Shown: in pieces, positions 20,300 through 30,331 of the stretch
Numbering within the stretch: the stretch's first letter is position 1
Layout of the letters: every line of letters starts with the position of its first letter
NCBI RefSeq assembly: GCF_000236905.1
Contig: NC_016524.1
Span: 434,001-498,000 of the forward strand
Source: Tetrapisispora phaffii CBS 4417
Lineage: Eukaryota; Ascomycota; Saccharomycetes; Saccharomycetales; Saccharomycetaceae
Length of the DNA stretch: 64,000 nt
Direction: 5' to 3'
Notes under the pieces: model-generated
The model's database searches: none
What the model was told of the DNA's origin: nothing
Seen by the model: the letters and a program-made list of their open reading frames with translations, nothing else
Made by a program: the position numbers and the translations under genes

Positions 20300-20395
20300 T
20301 AACAAACAGTTATATCTGTGGTAAGCTTAAATTATTTATTTAAATACTATCTATAATTATATATTTTATTATATTCAATGCGATAATGTCATAAC

Positions 20396-21280
20396 TTAAT
20401 ACTTAAGTTTCCCTTCAACACAGTTCCAAAAGTCATTTATGTATTTTTCTTGAGTCTCTTTATCATTATTAGCAGTACCTCTCACCGCCAAATAAGTTCT
20501 ATTATCAACAGGAATATCCCATTCTCCTTTATTAGCTCCAACAATACGACCGCCACTTTCAGTTAAAATACACCAACCAGCGCAAACGTCCCATGAGTAA
20601 CAGCCACCATCCCAGTAACTGTCTAAATGCCCTAATGTGATATATGCTAAAGTCATAGCAGAAGACCCTAGGTTTCTAAAACCGTGAACAAACCCTTTTT
20701 CATATGCTAACAAATTTTGATATGTTTTCATCTTACATGTGAAATTTTCACCTTCTCTTGCAGAACCTGGCTGTAATGCCACGATTGATTTATTCAACAC
20801 TAATGGTCCCATAGTTTGATACTTTTGGGTATAATCAAATTGTTCCCCGTTAACTTTCACACCGTTACCCTTTGAGGCTGTTACTAATAGATCAAGATGA
20901 GGATTGTATATAACACCCACAACAGGAACCTTACTTATAGTTAGACCAATAGATGTACAACTGAATGGGAAATCATGCACAAAATTTGTAGTTCCATCTA
21001 TTGGATCTACAATGAACGTTGGATCATTTGTAATCTCGGTAACACCTTCAACATAACCCTCTTCACCAACAAATTGGAATGTAGGATATTCATCCTTTAA
21101 CGTTTTCCATATTAATTGTTCAACTTCTTTATCTATTTCTGTTACAATATCAACTCTTCTCGAACCAGTTTTCAAATCATAATTTTGTTGAGAACCTGAT
21201 TTCTTTTTAATTATTGGACCAACTTTATCCAACACTAACTCAGAGATAAATTTTTCTATTTGATTCAAATCAATAGTCAT
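20396..21280 (-). CDS. INM1: Inositol monophosphatase
   Basis: Protein of 294 residues (S. cerevisiae Inm1, YHR046C: 295). Hydrolyses inositol monophosphates to free inositol; a lithium-sensitive, Mg-dependent cytosolic enzyme. Metal-binding motifs are complete: GEE at residues 72-74, DPIDGTTNFVH at 92-102 and WDVCAGWCILTESGG at 230-244. It converges on the YHR045W orthologue with a 96-bp gap. S. cerevisiae INM1 has a duplicate, INM2 (YDR287W), in the chromosome IV block that also carries NSE3, RRP45 and RNH202, so the symbol follows YHR045W synteny and INM2 is the alternative. Confidence 0.95.
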   Translation of the reverse strand: MTIDLNQIEKFISELVLDKVGPIIKKKSGSQQNYDLKTGSRRVDIVTEIDKEVEQLIWKTLKDEYPTFQFVGEEGYVEGVTEITNDPTFIVDPIDGTTNFVHDFPFSCTSIGLTISKVPVVGVIYNPHLDLLVTASKGNGVKVNGEQFDYTQKYQTMGPLVLNKSIVALQPGSAREGENFTCKMKTYQNLLAYEKGFVHGFRNLGSSAMTLAYITLGHLDSYWDGGCYSWDVCAGWCILTESGGRIVGANKGEWDIPVDNRTYLAVRGTANNDKETQEKYINDFWNCVEGKLKY

Positions 21281-21738
21281 TGCATATATCTTCTTTAATT
21301 TCAGTAGTTATTTAACCTTTCCCGATCAGTTCGTATTTGTCGATGTCTTGATGATAATGAATTTGATAAAATTGATTGTTCTGTTGACCAAACAAAAAGT
21401 TTCTTGTATAGATTAAATTATTATAATAAGAGATTTATCTACATATAGAATCGCTTAAGCAAGGTTGTATATAATCATTAAGTGTATTTCAAGTATTCAA
21501 TAAGCTCAACTTATAGTTTTTCTTACCTATTGGAAAAAAGATCATTGCGTCATTTTGGTCCGATGAGATGGTTTGATGTTATAACTACAACGATTAACCA
21601 TCATAATGGTAACGTTACTTAACGTTTGATGTAAGATCTTAAACGATGTATAAGATATTAGCATAAAAGGTTTACTTTACTGATTAGAATGTGTTATAAT
21701 GCTATTACTTTATAGATTTACTTATATTTTTGTTTGTT
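21281..21738. other. Intergenic region INM1/AAP1
   Basis: 458 bp with the INM1 promoter and the aminopeptidase 3' end. Nothing else recognised. Confidence 0.5.
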
Positions 21739-24444
21739 TTAGTGAATATTATTTGTATTATTTAAATAATTACTCAGACGCATGAAATCTCTATCTCTCC
21801 ATGTCGATTTTATTATTATCATTTCCAAAGATTGATCTAACAGTTTACTATAAGTGATTACAGATTTATCTTTGAAGAAATATTTGATTTGACTGTATTG
21901 CTCTTGTGATACGAAGCCTATTGTACAGAGTTTTACAATTGATCCTAGTGAGGAAGAACCAACTGGATATCTTTTTAAAATATCTACCCAATTTAGTTTT
22001 AACCATTCCCATAATTGGTAAGTTCCTTCTGGACTTGATCTAATCCCAGACATCAATATATGAATGTCTTGCTTTAAAACATCATCAGTTAGTAACATAG
22101 ATATGGTTTTATGAAGTAGATCACTTTCTTTAAAGTAACCTAGACTCATTAGAGCAGACTGTTGTATGTTCAAATCATCTGAATCTTTATACACTTTTAA
22201 TAAAAATTCATAGTCTTCAATATCTCCTCGTTTTCCACATTGTTCAAAAAGAGTTGTTATATAAGCCTTGGGGATCTTAGCAGTTATATTTGCTTTATAA
22301 TTTAAATAAAGCTCTTTAGACACAACTTCGATAATTGGGTCATTAGCATTGTTCAAAAGTATGAATAATATAATTTTCAATTGTTTGACATCCTGTGAAT
22401 CATCTTTACTGATCTCCCACCCTAAGAAATAGAATTTTTGAGCTGCCATGGAGATCACAAATTTATCAAGTAAATTTGTGATATGGTAATCAAATTTATA
22501 CACCTCTTTAACAGATATTACAATTTTATATATCATTTCCCATATCAAATATGAGTTAGATGACTTCAAATACTGTAAATAATTAATTAATTTATCAGTA
22601 GATAAGGAACCACTGACAGTCAAAAAATAAATGTCATTTAGCAATGAAAGTTGATCACTGACAGATAGAATGTTAATCATAGAAAATAATTTATTTAATC
22701 GTTCTTCGGAATACTTTGTGACATAAAATCCAGATCCATTATAATTAATCTTTATGAAGCGTTCCAAATTTAACTCAATCTTCATTGATTGCTCTTTCAT
22801 TGTGATATTCCTTTCTCCATCTTTCGTTAATATTTGAACAGGAATTGGGTATAATATGTCATTTGTAGATATTGTGGTATTAGTAGTTGCTAAGAATTTA
22901 GATTGAGTTAAAATGATATTATCCTTATTTTCTACTACAGATATGAGTGGAAACCCTGGTTTGGTGGTCCATTCTCTGATATAAGAGATATCTTCATTTG
23001 CTGCAAACGATAAATATTTGAACAAGGTTGATGTGTTTGTAGTCTTGTACATATTATTTTTCAAATAATATGAGATTCCAGTAATGAAAGCAGTTTCACC
23101 TATCTTATCAGAAATCATTTTTAACAAAGAAGAGCCTTTTGAATATGAAATTGCATCGAATATTTGTTGTATGTCACTTTCATTGTCAATATTAACTTCA
23201 ATTGGATGTGATGAGGCTAACATATCAAGAGAGAAAGCAGCTCGTAGCGTTTCGCTTATTGATCGTTCTTCAACATTCCAAAATGGATAAAACTTACTCA
23301 TTGCAAAATGTGACATCCATGTAGCAAACCCTTCATTCAACCACAATTGACCCCATTCTTGCATGGTAACTAAATTTCCAAACCATTGGTGTGCCACTTC
23401 ATGTTGTATAACTTCAGTAACTCTTTGTATCTTTTTCAAAGTCGATGAATTCTTATCAAGTAATAGATCAGATGTTCTATATGTGATCAGACCCCAATTC
23501 TCCATTGCACCAGCAGAAAACTCGGGAATTGCAATGTTATCAAGTTTTGGCAGTGGATATCTGATCTTCAATACATTTTCGAAAAACTTCAATGTCTCTG
23601 CAGCTAGTGTAGCAGCATATTTCCCTTCTTCTTTATGCCCTGGAATCGTATATACTCTTACAGGAACTCTAAAATTATTCGTCTCTATATATTCCAATTT
23701 TGCTACAACAAACGCTACTAAGTAACTTGACATTTTTGGTGATCTATTAAATTTGGTAACTTTTAAGCCATTTTCCATCATGAAACTCTCTTTCACATCC
23801 ATATTTGATAGGTGTGTGTATGCTGGGTCCGATAATAAAGTGATAGAATATGTCGCCTTCAATTTTGGTTCATCGAAGCATGGGAAAGCCCTTCTTGCAT
23901 ATATTGGCTCCATATGTGTTGTTGCAATAATCTCACTCGTATTTGTATTTTTGTCTTTGTATTGTGCACGATAGAATCCTAACATATCATCACTCAATTT
24001 CCCTTGAAATATGATCTCAAGTACAGACTTACTTTTTAACAATTTTTTAATTGGGCTTATAGTATCTGATGGAAATTCGATATCTATAAATTGTTGCTCA
24101 TCATTGATTTTAATAGAGGTTGATTTAATTCCTTCTAAAGATGCACCTAATATACCCAGTTTATATGAATTAATTCTAATGACGTTTATGGCTGGATTAT
24201 TAACGATCACGTCAATTTTAACAATACCTTGTGTTTCGAAACTCGTCATATTAGCATACAATAATAAATTGTAATGAATTGGAATCACATTAGTATCCAG
24301 TACATTTACGAAAGCGAAAGCAAAACATCTGAGGAGTGGTAAAAATGTTAGTAAAAATATGATAAGTTTGTCTCTATGATATCTCATTTCACTCTGTGAT
24401 ACATACATTATACAACAAAAGTATAGTAAATGGAGGGAATACAT
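21739..24444 (-). CDS. AAP1: M1 zinc aminopeptidase (Aap1/Ape2 type) with signal peptide
   Basis: M1 family metallopeptidase removing N-terminal residues from peptides. The frame extends to 24468 only through a TTG. ATG codons at 24444, 24408 and 24387 give 901, 889 and 882 residues. The start at 24387 produces a textbook signal peptide (MRYHRDK, then LIIFLLTFLPLL, then RCFAFAF). Catalytic motifs are present: GAMENWG, HEVAHQWF (HExxH) and the downstream Glu in LWLNEGFATW. S. cerevisiae Aap1 (856 residues) lacks such a leader. The conserved DWWEG before LWLNEG is altered to QEWGQ, and QMEATDARRAFPCFDEP reads HMEPIYARRAFPCFDEP. At least nine N-glycosylation sequons follow the leader. The gene sits between INM1 and FSH1 as AAP1 does, but it may equal the duplicate APE2, which is reported periplasmic. 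Confidence 0.88.
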   Translation of the reverse strand: MYSLHLLYFCCIMYVSQSEMRYHRDKLIIFLLTFLPLLRCFAFAFVNVLDTNVIPIHYNLLLYANMTSFETQGIVKIDVIVNNPAINVIRINSYKLGILGASLEGIKSTSIKINDEQQFIDIEFPSDTISPIKKLLKSKSVLEIIFQGKLSDDMLGFYRAQYKDKNTNTSEIIATTHMEPIYARRAFPCFDEPKLKATYSITLLSDPAYTHLSNMDVKESFMMENGLKVTKFNRSPKMSSYLVAFVVAKLEYIETNNFRVPVRVYTIPGHKEEGKYAATLAAETLKFFENVLKIRYPLPKLDNIAIPEFSAGAMENWGLITYRTSDLLLDKNSSTLKKIQRVTEVIQHEVAHQWFGNLVTMQEWGQLWLNEGFATWMSHFAMSKFYPFWNVEERSISETLRAAFSLDMLASSHPIEVNIDNESDIQQIFDAISYSKGSSLLKMISDKIGETAFITGISYYLKNNMYKTTNTSTLFKYLSFAANEDISYIREWTTKPGFPLISVVENKDNIILTQSKFLATTNTTISTNDILYPIPVQILTKDGERNITMKEQSMKIELNLERFIKINYNGSGFYVTKYSEERLNKLFSMINILSVSDQLSLLNDIYFLTVSGSLSTDKLINYLQYLKSSNSYLIWEMIYKIVISVKEVYKFDYHITNLLDKFVISMAAQKFYFLGWEISKDDSQDVKQLKIILFILLNNANDPIIEVVSKELYLNYKANITAKIPKAYITTLFEQCGKRGDIEDYEFLLKVYKDSDDLNIQQSALMSLGYFKESDLLHKTISMLLTDDVLKQDIHILMSGIRSSPEGTYQLWEWLKLNWVDILKRYPVGSSSLGSIVKLCTIGFVSQEQYSQIKYFFKDKSVITYSKLLDQSLEMIIIKSTWRDRDFMRLSNYLNNTNNIH

Positions 24445-25393
24445 TATGCACGTCTCGTATCTTAACAACTAGTTAACAATTCTGAGTTAGGAAGTTGGGA
24501 TACTAATACCATTAATATACAATTGCAGTACCATCGTTTGTATTGGTTATTTTATGCCTTTCTATATAGAGATAGATTGCAAGCTAGTTATAAATTAAAA
24601 GTATGCCTTGAATGTTAATTTCCCTATACCATTTTGCGTCGTGCTACATATGAGACTATTTGTGACACTTCGAGAACTTGAAAAATCAACAAAACGTAAT
24701 GCATAATGTTTTTAATGACCAACCAAACATCGCATGTTACTACAAGACAGCTTATACAGCATCGATTCTTGTAGCTGGTACATATCACATTGTTTAAATG
24801 CTGTGTATAATATTAAAATTCGCAGTATGCATCTGTATGAAATCATCTGAACACCAACTGAATAGAGGAACATGAGAACATAGGTATGGCGTTCATAAGA
24901 GAATATACATCTATGGACCAACCTTACCGTTAAACCTTCTAAGGAACATCACCTCTTTCTCTCTGTGATCGGTGTTATACTGGTGGTTGGTTGTTTGTTA
25001 AGTGAAGCACTGTTTCGAAGTGTCTTCTTCCTAGTGTTTGTTGACCTCTACGTTGTTCTGTCTTTCAGTGAAGGATCGAAGTAGAAAGAGCAAATTTCCC
25101 TGCATATAAAATAATACAATTCGGTTAAGTGAATAAAAACAAAAACTATGTAAGGTTGTTGCATTTATTCACTTATTCATTTGTTCAAAAGTTGATGAGA
25201 TGTATTCAATTGCACATTGAATAACCTATGGTAACCTAAATGCACACGAATATATAAGTACAGTGAATTTAATCTTGCATTCCTGTTAAATGTAAAAGGT
25301 TGTTTTTTTCTATATAATTGAGTTGATTTAATCTTTATATTTATGTATAAATAAAATAAATCAATAAGTCGACAAACACACATTATATTCACT
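24445..25393. promoter_or_regulatory. Divergent promoter AAP1/FSH1
   Basis: About 950 bp. In S. cerevisiae the drug transporter gene YHK8 (YHR048W) lies between these two genes; it is absent here and I see no remnant. Short minus-strand frames at 24712-24921 and 25177-25392 look non-coding. Confidence 0.5.
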
Positions 25394-26125
25394 ATGAGTA
25401 CTACTGTCCCTAAATTGCTATTTTTACATGGTTTCTTACAAAATGGTAAAGTTTTCTCTGAAAAATCTTCTGGTATTAGAAAATTATTGAAGAAAGCTAA
25501 TGTTCAATGTGATTATATTGATGCTCCAGTGATCTTAGATAAAAAAGATCTTCCATTTGAGATGGATGATGAAAAATGGCAAGCTACTTTAGACGCTGAA
25601 GTTAATAAAGCTTGGTTTTATCATTCTTCAATTTCTAAAGAATTGGATTTATCTGAATCCATTAAATTTGTTTCCAATTACATCAAAGAAAATGGTCCAT
25701 ACGATGGTATAGTTGGTTTCTCTCAAGGTGCTGCTCTATCTACTATTTTAACTAATAAAATCACTGAATTGGTTCCAAACCACCCAAACTTCAAAGTCAG
25801 TTTAATCATTTCCGGTTACTCCTTCACTGAACCAGATCCAGAAAACGAAGGTCAATTGAGAATCACAGAAAAGTTTCAAGAAAGTTTCACTCCAAACACA
25901 GATAGTAACACCAAATTATTATTTATCTATGGTGAATCCGATCAGGCCGTCCCATCCATTAGATCCAAATACTTACATGACTTGTACAAGTCGAAACTAC
26001 CAACCGAAAAACATGATCTATTGAAGTCATTTCCACATCCTGGTGGTCATATGGTTCCAAATAAGAAAGATATCATTAGACCACTTGTTGAAGAAATCAC
26101 ATCAGCATTAACTGTCACTGAGTAA
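25394..26125 (+). CDS. FSH1: Serine hydrolase Fsh1
   Basis: Protein of 243 residues, the same length as S. cerevisiae Fsh1 (YHR049W). Alpha/beta-hydrolase of the FSH family (related to human OVCA2); the natural substrate is not well established. Catalytic triad: Ser110 in GFSQG, Asp183 in YGESDQAVP and His219 in GGHMVP. The N-terminal [11 protein letters not shown] carries the oxyanion-hole HG motif. No signal peptide, so cytoplasmic. The start is the first ATG. Codons become more biased along the gene (GGT, CCA, TTC), suggesting fair expression. Confidence 0.97.
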   Translation: MSTTVPKLLFLHGFLQNGKVFSEKSSGIRKLLKKANVQCDYIDAPVILDKKDLPFEMDDEKWQATLDAEVNKAWFYHSSISKELDLSESIKFVSNYIKENGPYDGIVGFSQGAALSTILTNKITELVPNHPNFKVSLIISGYSFTEPDPENEGQLRITEKFQESFTPNTDSNTKLLFIYGESDQAVPSIRSKYLHDLYKSKLPTEKHDLLKSFPHPGGHMVPNKKDIIRPLVEEITSALTVTE

Positions 26126-26752
26126 ACCTCATTCCACTGAAGTAAAAAGCATACTCCATACAACCAAAACCAAACAAAAAAACAGTAGGGCAATATATTT
26201 GGAACGAAAGAACTAAAGCCACTTCGTGTATAGATAACACTTCTCATACATACCTTACCATCTGTATATATATTTAAAAGTTACACTTGTTAGTCTATAA
26301 TAGAGGTTGCTCTACTTGGCTTAAGCCTTCGTATTTTGTTTACCCTGATCGCATACATTAATAGCACTATTTCTAATGTTTTTAAGCTTTCGAAATTGAT
26401 AACGCCGTCATTTAATAAATATTTGAAAAATATCAACGTATGTTACTAGGGAAAGAAAAAACATTGATAAGTATTAAGACATTAAATTGCATTTATTATG
26501 AGTTAAACTCAATCACGATTATTTAAAACATTCATGATTTTACGACGTGAAATAATATAAAAGAACAATTATTGAAAAAAACTAGATTTTTCCAGCAAGA
26601 AACAGTTTTGGGAGCACAATCGTTATTAATATTTTTTTTGAATTTCGTATTTGCATTGGATATAAACGCCATCAAGACTCATAGTACTTCCTTTTGATCT
26701 TTGAGTTTGTTTTACATAATAAATCTGTCATTTTTGATATTATTGAACTTAC
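26126..26752. other. Intergenic region: FSH1 3' end and SMF2 promoter
   Basis: 627 bp, AT-rich, with TATATATATTTAAAAG at 26265-26280 and A/T tracts near 26580-26640. No gene seen. Confidence 0.5.
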
Positions 26753-28585
26753 ATGGTGAACGTCAAGTTTTCGGCATTGCAAGAAGATGGAGTAATAAGT
26801 CATTCTAATGATATTGAATCAACATCGATACAGACATCACCAACTGTTGCTGACTTAAATGAAAATATTATTACATCTTCTGCTTCTGCTGCAACTGCTT
26901 CTCCAGAGGATGATATAAATGAATTCGAAATAACATCAAATCCATTGGAAAATGATGATTATCAAAACCTAAATCTATATATGTCACAATATCAAAATAC
27001 ATCGACTTTGGGTAAAGTTGTGGGTTTTCTAAGAGAATATGCAAGGTTCATTGGACCGGGACTTATGGTATCTGTGTCATACATGGACCCTGGTAATTAC
27101 AGTACGGCTGTTGCAGCAGGTTCTGCGCATCGCTATAAGTTGTTATTCTCTGTTTTTGTATCAAATTTAATGGCTGCGTTTTGGCAATGTCTTTGTGCGA
27201 AATTGGGTGCTGTCACAGGTTTGGATTTGGCACAGAACTGTAAAAAACATTTACCATACAGAGTCAATATTACACTATACATTTTAGCAGAAGTGGCTAT
27301 CATTGCCACTGATTTGGCGGAAGTCGTTGGAACAGCCATTGCACTAAATATTTTATTTAAGGTCCCGCTAGCATTGGGTGTCGTGTTGACTGTAATTGAT
27401 GTTCTAATCGTATTAATGGCCTACAAACCAAATGGGGATTTGCGTCTAATAAGATGGTTCGAGGCTTTTGTTTCACTGTTAGTGGTTCTGACTGTGATAT
27501 GTTTTGGATTTGAATTACACTATGCAGAACTGGGACCTGCTAAAGAGATCTTCAAAGGTTTTTTACCAAGTGCAGCCGCATTTCAAGGCGATGGTTTATA
27601 CCTGAGTTTAGCTATTCTCGGGGCTACCGTCATGCCTCATTCATTGTACCTTGGCTCAGGAGTTGTTCAACCGAGGCTTCGAGACTACGATATAAACCAT
27701 GGACATTACAAACCTGATGAAGTTGATACGGAAAACAACCATGAGGATTACAAGCCATCATTCGAGGCCATTGATGCAACCTTGCATTACACAATAGCTG
27801 AATTACTTATATCACTTTTCACTGTTGCGCTTTTTGTTAATTGTTCCATATTAATTGTTTCGGGTGCCACTCTATATGGCACAACACAAGATTCTCAAGA
27901 GGCTGATCTATTCTCAATATACGATTTATTATGTGAAACATTAAGTAAAACCGCCGGGACGATCTTTGTGCTAGCGTTGCTGTTCTCAGGCCAAAGTGCC
28001 GGTATAGTGTGTACACTGAGCGGACAGATGGTCAGCGAAGGTTTCTTGAACTGGACAATTCCACCTGCACTGAGAAGATCCTTGACCAGAGCTGTTGCCA
28101 TCACTCCATGTTTAATTCTGGTCCTAGTAGCAGGAAGAGACGGCCTGTCTGGCGCATTAAACGCTTCACAAGTCGTGCTGTCGTTACTATTACCGTTTGT
28201 ATCCGCACCCTTATTGCTACTGACTAGCAGAAAGGATATCATGAGTGTCGAGATAAGTGATAATGTAAATAGAACAAGCCACGTCAACTCGACCATAAAA
28301 TCTGGCTCATTATTCAGCTTCTCGCAAAGTCTCAAAAAGAACAAGAACAAGAACGCCCACTCGGACGAAGAATACATACAGCTGAGACACATGGACTCGG
28401 AAGGCGAAGAGCAAGACGACAACCAAGTACTGGCCGTCCCACTTAACACTGACAACGTCGCATACAAAGACATGAGCAACAGTTGGTTCACCACAGTCGC
28501 GGCAGCCGCACTATGGCTAGCAGTCTCATTGCTAAACTTCTACATGCTAATCAGCTTCGCGACGGGCAAAGACGTCCATTTCTAG
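26753..28585 (+). CDS. SMF2: Manganese transporter Smf2 (Nramp family)
   Basis: Protein of 610 residues (S. cerevisiae Smf2, YHR050W: 549). Proton-coupled Mn2+ transporter of intracellular vesicles, supplying Mn to mitochondrial and Golgi enzymes. Nramp metal-site motifs are present: DPGN at residues 112-115 and the helix-6 MPHS at 294-297 in GATVMPHSLYLGSG. About 11 hydrophobic segments are visible. There is an acidic, Ser/Thr-rich N-terminal tail of about 85 residues, and a long Asn/Lys/Asp-rich loop near residues 505-575 before the last helix. The last third uses clearly more G/C-ending codons than the first part and than neighbouring genes. The start is the first ATG. Confidence 0.95.
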   Translation: MVNVKFSALQEDGVISHSNDIESTSIQTSPTVADLNENIITSSASAATASPEDDINEFEITSNPLENDDYQNLNLYMSQYQNTSTLGKVVGFLREYARFIGPGLMVSVSYMDPGNYSTAVAAGSAHRYKLLFSVFVSNLMAAFWQCLCAKLGAVTGLDLAQNCKKHLPYRVNITLYILAEVAIIATDLAEVVGTAIALNILFKVPLALGVVLTVIDVLIVLMAYKPNGDLRLIRWFEAFVSLLVVLTVICFGFELHYAELGPAKEIFKGFLPSAAAFQGDGLYLSLAILGATVMPHSLYLGSGVVQPRLRDYDINHGHYKPDEVDTENNHEDYKPSFEAIDATLHYTIAELLISLFTVALFVNCSILIVSGATLYGTTQDSQEADLFSIYDLLCETLSKTAGTIFVLALLFSGQSAGIVCTLSGQMVSEGFLNWTIPPALRRSLTRAVAITPCLILVLVAGRDGLSGALNASQVVLSLLLPFVSAPLLLLTSRKDIMSVEISDNVNRTSHVNSTIKSGSLFSFSQSLKKNKNKNAHSDEEYIQLRHMDSEGEEQDDNQVLAVPLNTDNVAYKDMSNSWFTTVAAAALWLAVSLLNFYMLISFATGKDVHF

Positions 28586-28672
28586 TCTGTCACCGCAGTC
28601 ACCGCCATACATCCCACCTACTCATAAAACAACAACAGGCATACTGTCTCATCAGAACACAAACACCAACAG

Positions 28673-28727
28673 GTGACCAGGTCATGTGACAACCGGAGCC
28701 TCTCCGGTTGTCACATGACCTGGTCAC
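28673..28727. repeat. Perfect 26-bp inverted repeat with 3-nt loop
   Basis: Arms 28673-28698 and 28702-28727 are exact reverse complements around CCT. Each arm holds GTCACATG or its complement, matching the Cbf1/CDEI consensus RTCACRTG. The centre has CGG-N7-CCG, the layout of a zinc-cluster factor site. It starts 88 bp after the SMF2 stop. Confidence 0.97.
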
Positions 28728-28736
28728 TGGCAACGA

Positions 28737-28744
28737 ACCAATCA
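28737..28744. promoter_or_regulatory. CCAAT box (HAP2/3/4/5-type)
   Basis: ACCAATCA, matching ACCAATNA. Further CCAAT cores are at 28964-28968 and 29117-29121. COX6 is a known target of the HAP complex in S. cerevisiae, so this fits respiratory control of the downstream gene. Confidence 0.5.
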
Positions 28745-29128
28745 CAACCGGGAACCCCACGGCGTTCTCCGCGCACAACAGACCAGATCGTCAGGCAACA
28801 ACAACAACCTCGCATATCCGTTGATGTGGGCACTGAAACGGATATCACCGATAAAAATCATTGAAGCAACCAGTCAACCAGAACGTCACAATGCCACGAC
28901 AACATCAAGCCAGATGCCAGCAATTGGCATTGACCTCTAGATCCAAAGCACACCTGTATCCAACCAATATACAACAAGTATATATATATTTAGATATTCA
29001 AACGCTTAACATATGAATAAAATATATGTCTGCATGCAAGACACCTCTGATCATAGTATTCATCTGACTGCCGTTGTGTCACACCAGCAACGTTATGTTT
29101 CGTTGATTGCACTGTCCCAATGGCTGTA

Positions 29129-29152
29129 TCTCTCTCTTTCTCTCTCTCTCTT
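29129..29152. repeat. CT (polypyrimidine) microsatellite
   Basis: (TC)n tract interrupted by one TTTC, in the COX6 upstream region about 300 bp before the ATG. Confidence 0.85.
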
Positions 29153-29452
29153 ACCGTTTCGAAATTTCATTTTTCGCTGTATCTTGTCCTTTTTCCTCTC
29201 TCTGTGCGGTTTTTCGTATGTTTTCTCCCCACGCTGTTTTTCGAAATAGTTAGTATTCTGTTCTGTCATAGTCACTTTTATCAAACATTATATATATCTC
29301 TCGATCTCAATCCATTGACAATTTTGTTACAACCGTGTCAGTATATATAAGTCGTGTATGTGTATGCACATTTCTTGGATTACTCTTTTTTTAGCTATCC
29401 AACATACCTTGGCTCGCACACGAACATACACGCACGCACGTTTACATACACA

Positions 29453-29926
29453 ATGTTTTCCAGATCTCTATTCAGAACCCCAGTTTTAAGAAGAATGGCT
29501 ATTGCCAGGACTTCTCCAATCGTTGGGAAGAGTATGACCATTCAACCTACTCTATCGAAGTTCCAACTAAGAAATTACTCGGAGTCGCAACACGATAACG
29601 AGACCTTCGAGGAGTTCACAGCAAGATTCGAAAAGGAATTCGATGATGCTTACGATCTCTTCGAAGTCCAAAGAGTCTTGAACAACTGTTTCTCTTACGA
29701 TTTGGTTCCTGCTCCTGTCGTTATTGAAAAGGCTCTGAAAGCCGCTAGAAGGGTCAACGATCTTCCAACCGCGATTAGAGTCTTTGAAGCTTTGAAGTAT
29801 AAAGTTGAAAATCAAGCTCAGTACGAAGCCTATTTGGACGAATTGAAGGAAGTAAGAGAAGACCTGGGCGTCCCATTAAGAGAGGTATTGTTTAATGCTG
29901 AGACTGCCCAGCCTCATCACAACTAA
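29453..29926 (+). CDS. COX6: Cytochrome c oxidase subunit VI
   Basis: Protein of 157 residues from the ATG at 29453 (S. cerevisiae Cox6, YHR051W: 148). The frame is open further upstream, but only the ATG at 29453 gives a mitochondrial presequence (MFSRSLFRTPVLRRMAIAR, basic and hydroxylated, no acids). The mature part is the Va-type helical subunit on the matrix side of complex IV: TFEEFTARFEKEFDDAYDLFEVQRVLNNCFSYDLVPAP and ALKAARRVNDLPTAIRVFEALK. The acidic and polar tail ends in QPHHN. The CCAAT boxes upstream agree with respiratory regulation. Confidence 0.97.
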   Translation: MFSRSLFRTPVLRRMAIARTSPIVGKSMTIQPTLSKFQLRNYSESQHDNETFEEFTARFEKEFDDAYDLFEVQRVLNNCFSYDLVPAPVVIEKALKAARRVNDLPTAIRVFEALKYKVENQAQYEAYLDELKEVREDLGVPLREVLFNAETAQPHHN

Positions 29927-30331
29927 GTCGGTTCTTGATACGTAGCATATCGTCAAATGAAGAAACAGAAAAGCTCACTGTTTTATTCAATTGTATATGC
30001 TGCATCTAAATAGAGACTTTCCACTTCTCCTCTTCTCCTTCTCAATTATAAGATTCATGTACGTCGGAGTTGGGATTATCTATTATTTCCTTTTTATCTA
30101 TTCTTTTACTTTATTTTGAAAGTAGCAACATTTTTACAATATATAATTCACTACATACATCTGTATGTTATATATAAATATTTAAACCCAAAAAAATTCC
30201 TTTAATACATTCTTTAAATTTGATATAAAACTGCTAGAACTAAACTAAATACAAGTTTACTAATTTCAAAGAAATAATGATTATTTATATATCGTGTTTG
30301 TGTATGCTCAGCCTTTGTATATTCCATATAT
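29927..30331. other. Convergent intergenic region COX6/ELF1
   Basis: 405 bp, AT-rich, with the two 3' ends (for example TATATATAAATATTTA near 30170). No gene seen. Confidence 0.5.

Larger units (their letters stand above)
28586..29452. promoter_or_regulatory. SMF2 3' end and COX6 promoter region
   Basis: 867 bp. The first ~380 bp are unusually rich in C and A on this strand. Contains the perfect inverted repeat at 28673, CCAAT boxes at 28738, 28964 and 29117, TATATATATTTAG near 28980 and a CT tract at 29129. No gene seen. Confidence 0.6.

Noticed and set aside
27895..28494. 199-codon antisense frame inside SMF2
   Set aside because: A shadow of the real gene, caused by its GC-rich codon use in this part.
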